Source: a bacterium TMED6
GTDB taxonomy: Bacteria > Fidelibacterota > Marinisomatia > SCGC-AAA003-L08 > D37C17
Reading direction: 5' to 3'
NCBI GenBank assembly: GCA_002167465.1
Contig: NHBL01000023.1
Coordinates: 28,815 to 39,405, forward strand
DNA: 10,591 nt
Each line of letters opens with the position of its first letter. The first letter of the stretch is position 1. Of this stretch, positions 6,518 to 10,591 are shown piece by piece. Position numbers and translations under genes: made by a program. Under the pieces are notes generated by a model, which saw nothing but the letters and a program-made list of their open reading frames with translations, did no database searches and was not told where the DNA came from.

Positions 6518-7976
6518 ATTTCTATTAATGGTAACAATTATTTTTATATCTATCCTATCTGGATTAAATATTGATAATTCAGGTTATTCAAATATTTATG
6601 CAATTAATAAAGTATCAAATCAATCATTAATAAAATTACCATTTCGTTTATTAAGCTTTGATTTTGCAATTTCTGAAATTAATAAAAAAGATAATTTTTC
6701 AATTAAAGGAAAGTGGGGAGTAGAACATAAAATAAAATCTTTTAATAGTAAAGGCTCATTACCTGATATGTTATATGATTTAACTTCAACGCAAAATGTA
6801 ACTTATAAATCAGAATTTAGAGAATTATATATTAGTATTATGAATACATCATCTGAGTTACGAATTGGTAAGCAAATACATGCATGGGGTTCCGTAGATG
6901 CAAATAGCCCTTTTGATTTTTTAAATCCCGTTGATTATTATTATTTATTTACTGATACAGATGAGACAAAAATTGGAAGATTTTCCTTTTCATTAGAAAC
7001 TTATTTAAATGATTTAAAATTGCATCTTTTAGTTATGCCTTCACATATTTCAAACAATATTCCATCAAGTGATCCAAATTTTCCTATAACATTACCAGCT
7101 ACTGTGGAGTATTATCAGTTTTTAGAACAAGATAAAAATCCTGAAGTTGGTATTCATATTCAAAAGTCTTATTCTAATATGGATTTATCTATTTATTATT
7201 TTTCAGGGTATGATAGAAATTTTAATTTATATGGTGCTAATGTATTTTTAGATGACTTTGATATAAATTCAGTAACAGATACTGTCTTTTCATATAGAAA
7301 AACTGAAATGATAGGATTATCAAATGTGTTATTTATTAATGATTTTACAATTAGAGCTGATTTTGCTTATTTTAAAACATCATCAGAAGATGAGTCAATT
7401 GAAGCAAGGTTATATTCAGGTAGAGATCCTATTAGTGAATTTTTAAATTTTGAAAATTTAGCAGCAACAAGTTATTTTGATATTTCTGGAGAATATTATC
7501 AATATTGTTTACAATTAGAGTATGGCTTACCTTTAGAGATAAATTTTACAGCTCAATTATTTGGTTATGAAAAAGTAAAAACCACAGGAAATATTATTGA
7601 TATTGAGCTTACTAATTTTGAAATTTATTTAGATGGTAAAGACTTCTTTTATCCTGGGCTTGGTTCTTCTTTGGCAACTTTAGCTGAAAGTGCATTAATT
7701 ATTAATTTAGATAAAACTTTTTATGACGACATGATGGAGATAAGTCTTGTAAGTTTAATTGATTTGACAGATCAAGGTAGTTTATTTCAGTTTAAGATAG
7801 GTTATGATATAATTGATGATGTTAATATTTCGCTATTATTTTACAAGGGTATTGGTAATAAAGATAAGTATCCAGATTATTCAGAAACTGAAGATATAGA
7901 TGAAAGTTTATTATATCCATTTAATGGAATGGAAGATTTTTCGCACATTAGAGCTCAACTTAAATATTATTTTTAG
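6492..7976 (+). CDS. Outer-membrane beta-barrel protein, DUF1302-like
   Basis: A 494-residue exported protein with a signal peptide (basic 4-9, hydrophobic 10-23). The mature part is made of alternating aromatic/hydrophobic strands separated by Asp/Asn/Ser-rich loops and ends in ...RAQLKYYF, with the terminal Phe typical of outer-membrane barrels. The segment LRIGKQIHAWGSVDANSP (123-140) followed by FDFLNPVDYY (141-150) resembles the conserved R-x-G-x-Q-x-x-x-WG-x-x-D ... NP-x-D block of DUF1302 barrels, a family often found beside lipid-handling genes. A passage or insertion role for a hydrophobic product is inferred. It overlaps the START gene by 26 bases from the ATG at 6492; the TTG at 6498 is a likely alternative start, and an ATG at 6528 would leave a shorter signal peptide. 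The ketoacyl synthase gene follows after 3 bases. The ligand is unknown, and a general porin is possible. Confidence 0.72.
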   Translation: MQLKIIINKFLLMVTIIFISILSGLNIDNSGYSNIYAINKVSNQSLIKLPFRLLSFDFAISEINKKDNFSIKGKWGVEHKIKSFNSKGSLPDMLYDLTSTQNVTYKSEFRELYISIMNTSSELRIGKQIHAWGSVDANSPFDFLNPVDYYYLFTDTDETKIGRFSFSLETYLNDLKLHLLVMPSHISNNIPSSDPNFPITLPATVEYYQFLEQDKNPEVGIHIQKSYSNMDLSIYYFSGYDRNFNLYGANVFLDDFDINSVTDTVFSYRKTEMIGLSNVLFINDFTIRADFAYFKTSSEDESIEARLYSGRDPISEFLNFENLAATSYFDISGEYYQYCLQLEYGLPLEINFTAQLFGYEKVKTTGNIIDIELTNFEIYLDGKDFFYPGLGSSLATLAESALIINLDKTFYDDMMEISLVSLIDLTDQGSLFQFKIGYDIIDDVNISLLFYKGIGNKDKYPDYSETEDIDESLLYPFNGMEDFSHIRAQLKYYF

Positions 7977-7979
7977 CCT

Positions 7980-8936
7980 ATGAATATTAAAATTTCGAGT
8001 CACGGGCACTACATTCCTAAAAAAATAGAAACTGCTGAAGAAGTATCTAAAAAAATTAATAAAAGTCCAGATTGGATAATCTCAAGGACTGGTGTTAAAA
8101 ATAGAAGAATTTCAAATATTGATGTTGATAAAATGGGTGCATTAGCAGCTAAAGATGCATTGAAAAATACTTCTAATCCAGATTTAATTATTAATGCATC
8201 AGGAGTACCAAAGCAAACTATTCCAGATACTTCAGTATTTATTCAAAAAGAATTAGGATTAAGTGGGGTACCTTCTTTTTCAGTTCATTCAACATGTTTA
8301 TCTTTTTTAACTGCCTTTCATACGGCTTCTAGTTTAATTGAATCAAAACAATATAAGAAAATTTTAATTGTTTCATCAGATAGAGGGTCCATTGGTAGAA
8401 ATTTTAATGAACCTGAAAGTGCATCACTTTTAGGAGATGCAGCTGCTGCAGTTATTTTAGAACCAAGCATAAACAGTCAAGTAATGAGTTATAAAATGGA
8501 AACATGGTCCGAAGGTGCAGAATTTACTCAAGTTAAAGGAGGTGGCACTTATAGACATCCAGATAATCCTAAAACAATTGATAATGATCATTATTTTACA
8601 ATGTCTGGTCCTAACGTATATAAAATGGCTCGTAAAAAAGTTTATTTTATGATTCAAAAAACATTAAAGGCAAATAATTTAACAATAAATGATATTGATT
8701 TTGTCATTCCGCACCAAGCCTCAAACACTGCAATTCAAGCTTATTCAAAATTTGGTGGATTTCCAGATGATAAAGTAATGAATATTATAGCTGATTATGG
8801 TAATTGCGTCTCAGCATCTATACCATTAGCTTTATCAATTGCAATTAAAGAACGTAAGATAAAACGTGGTAATATTGTTTTACTAATAGGAACAGGAGCA
8901 GGACTTTCTGTTGCTTCATCTATAATAAAATTTTAG
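7980..8936 (+). CDS. 3-oxoacyl-ACP synthase III (FabH-like) ketoacyl synthase
   Basis: Thiolase-fold condensing enzyme of the KAS III group, which joins an acyl-CoA to malonyl-ACP or a similar extender by decarboxylative Claisen condensation. Its 318 residues equal the family length (E. coli FabH has 317). PDWIISRTGVKNRR at 30-43 is the family's N-terminal signature. The triad is Cys106 in HSTCLSF, His245 in IPHQASNTA and Asn275 in YGNCVSASIP; the His-Asn spacing of 30 matches E. coli FabH (244 and 274). LLGDAAAAVIL at 150-160 and the closing LLIGTGAGLSVAS complete the fold. The Asn motif GNCVSASIP departs from the usual GNTSAAS of housekeeping FabH, which with the gene context suggests a specialised condensing enzyme rather than the fatty-acid initiator. 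It begins 3 bases after the barrel gene without a clear Shine-Dalgarno sequence and ends 2 bases before a converging gene. Confidence 0.88.
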   Translation: MNIKISSHGHYIPKKIETAEEVSKKINKSPDWIISRTGVKNRRISNIDVDKMGALAAKDALKNTSNPDLIINASGVPKQTIPDTSVFIQKELGLSGVPSFSVHSTCLSFLTAFHTASSLIESKQYKKILIVSSDRGSIGRNFNEPESASLLGDAAAAVILEPSINSQVMSYKMETWSEGAEFTQVKGGGTYRHPDNPKTIDNDHYFTMSGPNVYKMARKKVYFMIQKTLKANNLTINDIDFVIPHQASNTAIQAYSKFGGFPDDKVMNIIADYGNCVSASIPLALSIAIKERKIKRGNIVLLIGTGAGLSVASSIIKF

Positions 8937-8938
8937 TT

Positions 8939-10012
8939 TTATTTTTGTAAAATAATTTTTTTATTTATCGAGTACATTCCATTTGTAATATTAACAAAAT
9001 ATATACCTGACGATTTTTGTGAAGCGTTCCATTGGATATCATAATTACCAGCAGATAAAAATTTATTATTTAGTAATTTTTCAACTTCTTTTCCATTTAT
9101 ATCAAAAATTGAGATTGAAATTTTATCATTTTTATTAAGTGCGAAATCTATATTTGTAACTGGATTAAATGGATTTGGATATATTTCATTTATATTAAAT
9201 AATTTATGTTCAAAAACCTCATTAATATTTAACTGTGAACAATCTTGCTCTACTGTAATTTGTACACTGTAGTAATATTGTTCGAGGCTTGTATTTAAAT
9301 GATCACTATTTGCTACACATTCAGGTAGATTTTCACATAGCATATTTCCACCAATTGCAAAATAAGGATAACCAAAGTAGTCATCACCATCCCAATCCAA
9401 TTCTAAAGAACAAAAGTTATTAGGCAGGCTAGATAGTTGATTATTAAATAACCATACATAACCTAAACTATTAAAATTTATAAATGAATCTGGAAGATAT
9501 TCAATTTGGTTATAACCTAAATCTAGAATATATAGATTTTCTAGATTTCCAAAGTTATCTGGTAAACTTGTTAATTGATTATTTGATATATATAATTGTA
9601 CTAAGGCGGATAATTCAGAAAAACTATCCGGAAGTTGAACAATATTGTTCCATTCTAAGTATAATTTTCTTAAATCATTTAAATTACTTATACTTTCTGG
9701 AATTGTATGGATTTGTGTTTCTACACCATTAAAATAATATCCTGCCACTAAAAAACGTAGTCTTCCTTCGTTCCATGTTTGTGTACCTAAATTAAATGAA
9801 GTCATCGATTCATCAAAATCGTTTTCAGATAGGATGTCACTTAAAGCTTGTAAATCTCCATCATTAAAACATGTTCCATCATCTTGAATAGTAATATTAT
9901 TATAATCATTTTCTATATCTGGATAATATGAAAATCCTGTTTCGCAATCTTGTGAAAACATAGCTCCTAAAGATAATACGATTAAGTAGATATTTAATTT
10001 TTTAAAAATCAT
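8939..10012 (-). CDS. Secreted leucine-rich-repeat protein with T9SS-type C-terminal sorting domain
   Basis: A 357-residue protein with a signal peptide (about 1-20, ending AMFSQ), a Cys-containing N-terminal cap (Cys23, Cys48), a leucine-rich-repeat array, a Cys-containing end cap (Cys201, Cys226, Cys232) and a sorting domain. The array has four regular 23-residue repeats (104-195) and a degenerate fifth (from 196). Residues 278-357 begin YPNPFNPVTNIDF, contain FDINGKEVEKL and SAGNYDIQWNA, and end GIYFVNITNGMYSINKKIILQK: the Por-type C-terminal sorting domain that sends proteins through the type IX system to the surface or outside. The LRR surface probably binds a protein or glycan; the partner is unknown. 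The upstream gene ends 9 bases before the start, and a Shine-Dalgarno site overlaps that gene's stop. The 3' end lies 2 bases from the ketoacyl synthase gene. Confidence 0.9.
   Translation of the reverse strand: MIFKKLNIYLIVLSLGAMFSQDCETGFSYYPDIENDYNNITIQDDGTCFNDGDLQALSDILSENDFDESMTSFNLGTQTWNEGRLRFLVAGYYFNGVETQIHTIPESISNLNDLRKLYLEWNNIVQLPDSFSELSALVQLYISNNQLTSLPDNFGNLENLYILDLGYNQIEYLPDSFINFNSLGYVWLFNNQLSSLPNNFCSLELDWDGDDYFGYPYFAIGGNMLCENLPECVANSDHLNTSLEQYYYSVQITVEQDCSQLNINEVFEHKLFNINEIYPNPFNPVTNIDFALNKNDKISISIFDINGKEVEKLLNNKFLSAGNYDIQWNASQKSSGIYFVNITNGMYSINKKIILQK
9428..9703 (-). repeat. Four in-register 69-base leucine-rich repeats
   Basis: Residues 104-126, 127-149, 150-172 and 173-195 of the LRR protein align without gaps. 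Each opens with (I/L)P(D/E)(S/N)(F/I), has leucines at the LRR consensus positions and closes around a conserved N-N-x-L/I or Y-N-Q-I turn. The LPDSF/LPDNF opening resembles the bacterial 23-residue LRR class. DNA copies have drifted, so this is an old protein-level repeat rather than a recent duplication. Confidence 0.85.
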
Positions 10013-10019
10013 ATGTTGT

Positions 10020-10023
10020 TCCT
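10020..10023 (-). promoter_or_regulatory. Shine-Dalgarno site of the LRR gene overlapping the upstream stop codon
   Basis: On the minus strand AGGA (10023-10020) lies 7 bases before the ATG at 10012-10010 and shares bases with the TAG stop (10024-10022) of the upstream gene. This supports the chosen start and suggests that the two genes are translated from one transcript. Confidence 0.55.
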
Positions 10024-10591
10024 ATTTAATTAAGAATATTTTTTGAGTTTGAGATATTTTATTAGATTTACATTTAATAATATAGATTCCAGCAGAATAA
10101 TTTTTTCCATCCCAACCAAAGTTATAATTTCCTGACCCAAGAAATCCATTAAATATATTTTCTATATGTTTCCCTCTAATATCATAAATGTTGATATCAA
10201 TATTTTGTGAATTTAAAATATCAATATTAAAATTAACTTTTGGATTAAATGGATTAGGATACGGTGCCTCTAAATTAAAACTACCATTTAAAATTTGATT
10301 ATTATTTAGAGCTTGATCATTAAATGATAAAATAATTTGTCTACCAGGATTCAAGGTAAAACTATCCTGATGATCTGTTAACATAAAATTTGAATCGGAT
10401 GATATTATAATATTAAATGTTATAGATTTAGTTACTTCTGGATGATGTTCTGGTGTAATTATAAAAGTTGCTTCATAGCCTGCACTATTATTTTCAATAT
10501 TTAAATTATAATTAAATTTTTGTTTGTAATCTCCATTATTTTTAACCCATACTTCTAAGTTATTATTTTCAATAGTCATTTCAGATAAAGA
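10022..10591 (-). CDS. C-terminal 189 residues of a secreted protein with T9SS-type sorting domain (5' end outside window)
   Basis: The frame stays open to the window edge: four codons (S-L-S-E) precede the first Met at 10579, so that Met is probably internal and the gene is cut. The visible part starts with an all-beta segment (about 1-95) with alternating hydrophobic residues (YEATFIITPEHHPEVTKSIT), resembling an immunoglobulin- or CARDB-like repeat. This is followed by a sorting domain beginning YPNPFNPKVNFNIDI, with IYDIRGKHIENIF and GSGNYNFGWDGKNYSAGIYI, and ending at a short basic tail (QKIFLIK). The same domain type ends the next gene, so both products are probably exported by the type IX pathway or its lineage equivalent. 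The catalytic or binding part lies upstream and cannot be named. It is separated from the LRR gene by 9 bases. Confidence 0.82.
   Translation of the reverse strand, partial: SLSEMTIENNNLEVWVKNNGDYKQKFNYNLNIENNSAGYEATFIITPEHHPEVTKSITFNIIISSDSNFMLTDHQDSFTLNPGRQIILSFNDQALNNNQILNGSFNLEAPYPNPFNPKVNFNIDILNSQNIDINIYDIRGKHIENIFNGFLGSGNYNFGWDGKNYSAGIYIIKCKSNKISQTQKIFLIK

Noticed and set aside
8925..8946. AT-only hairpin (ATAAAA / TTTTAT, 6-base loop) with four U after it, as a plus-strand terminator for the ketoacyl synthase gene
   Set aside because: The stem has no G-C pair and would be unstable; in AT-rich sequence this pattern is common by chance.
9484..9732. Open frame of 82 residues on the plus strand within the LRR gene, and similar antisense frames over other genes
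   Set aside because: They lie opposite well-supported genes with recognisable domains, have no family features of their own and reflect the low density of stop codons opposite repetitive coding DNA.

Overview
The window is AT-rich, densely coding DNA from a bacterium with an outer membrane. The longest stretch without a gene is 129 bases (4684-4812), so no region above 300 bases is unexplained. Three things point to the FCB superphylum, most likely a marine Marinimicrobia (SAR406)-like lineage: two proteins ending in a T9SS-type C-terminal sorting domain with the YPNPFNP signature, a dockerin-like tail with repeated NVLDI/V-type calcium repeats on a non-cellulosomal enzyme, and the near absence of Shine-Dalgarno sequences before most genes. 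This placement is inference from protein style, not from a marker gene. I recognised no tRNA, rRNA, CRISPR array or insertion sequence.

Region 1 (1-3226, + strand) is a tight housekeeping run: the 3' part of an acyl-CoA dehydrogenase gene, ybeY (endoribonuclease for rRNA maturation), a CNNM/CorC-type membrane protein with a CBS pair, and mazG (nucleoside triphosphate pyrophosphohydrolase). Gaps are 1 base, 1 base and a 17-base overlap, so one transcript is likely.

Region 2 (3223-4683, - strand) is a single secreted protein that looks like a PAPS-independent aryl-sulfate sulfotransferase (AssT type) fused to a C-terminal dockerin-like domain. It converges on mazG so tightly that the two stop codons share one TTAA. 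Its probable intrinsic terminator lies antisense inside the 3' end of mazG.

Region 3 (4684-4812) is the only real intergenic region. It is divergent, with a 17-base inverted repeat and a plausible sigma-70-like promoter for the AssT-like gene.

Region 4 (4813-8936, + strand) is a compact four-gene run: a membrane-anchored PAPS-dependent-type sulfotransferase, a secreted START-domain (lipid-binding) protein, an outer-membrane beta-barrel resembling DUF1302 proteins, and a ketoacyl synthase III (FabH-like) enzyme with an intact Cys-His-Asn triad. Overlaps of 20 and 26 bases and a 3-base gap argue for co-expression. My inference is a pathway that makes, modifies (possibly sulfates), carries and exports or imports a lipidic molecule. 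This is the best candidate here for an undescribed system.

Region 5 (8939-10591, - strand) holds two secreted proteins in tandem, each with a YPNPFNP-type sorting domain. One is a leucine-rich-repeat protein and the other is cut by the window edge. They are probably surface-displayed or released proteins.
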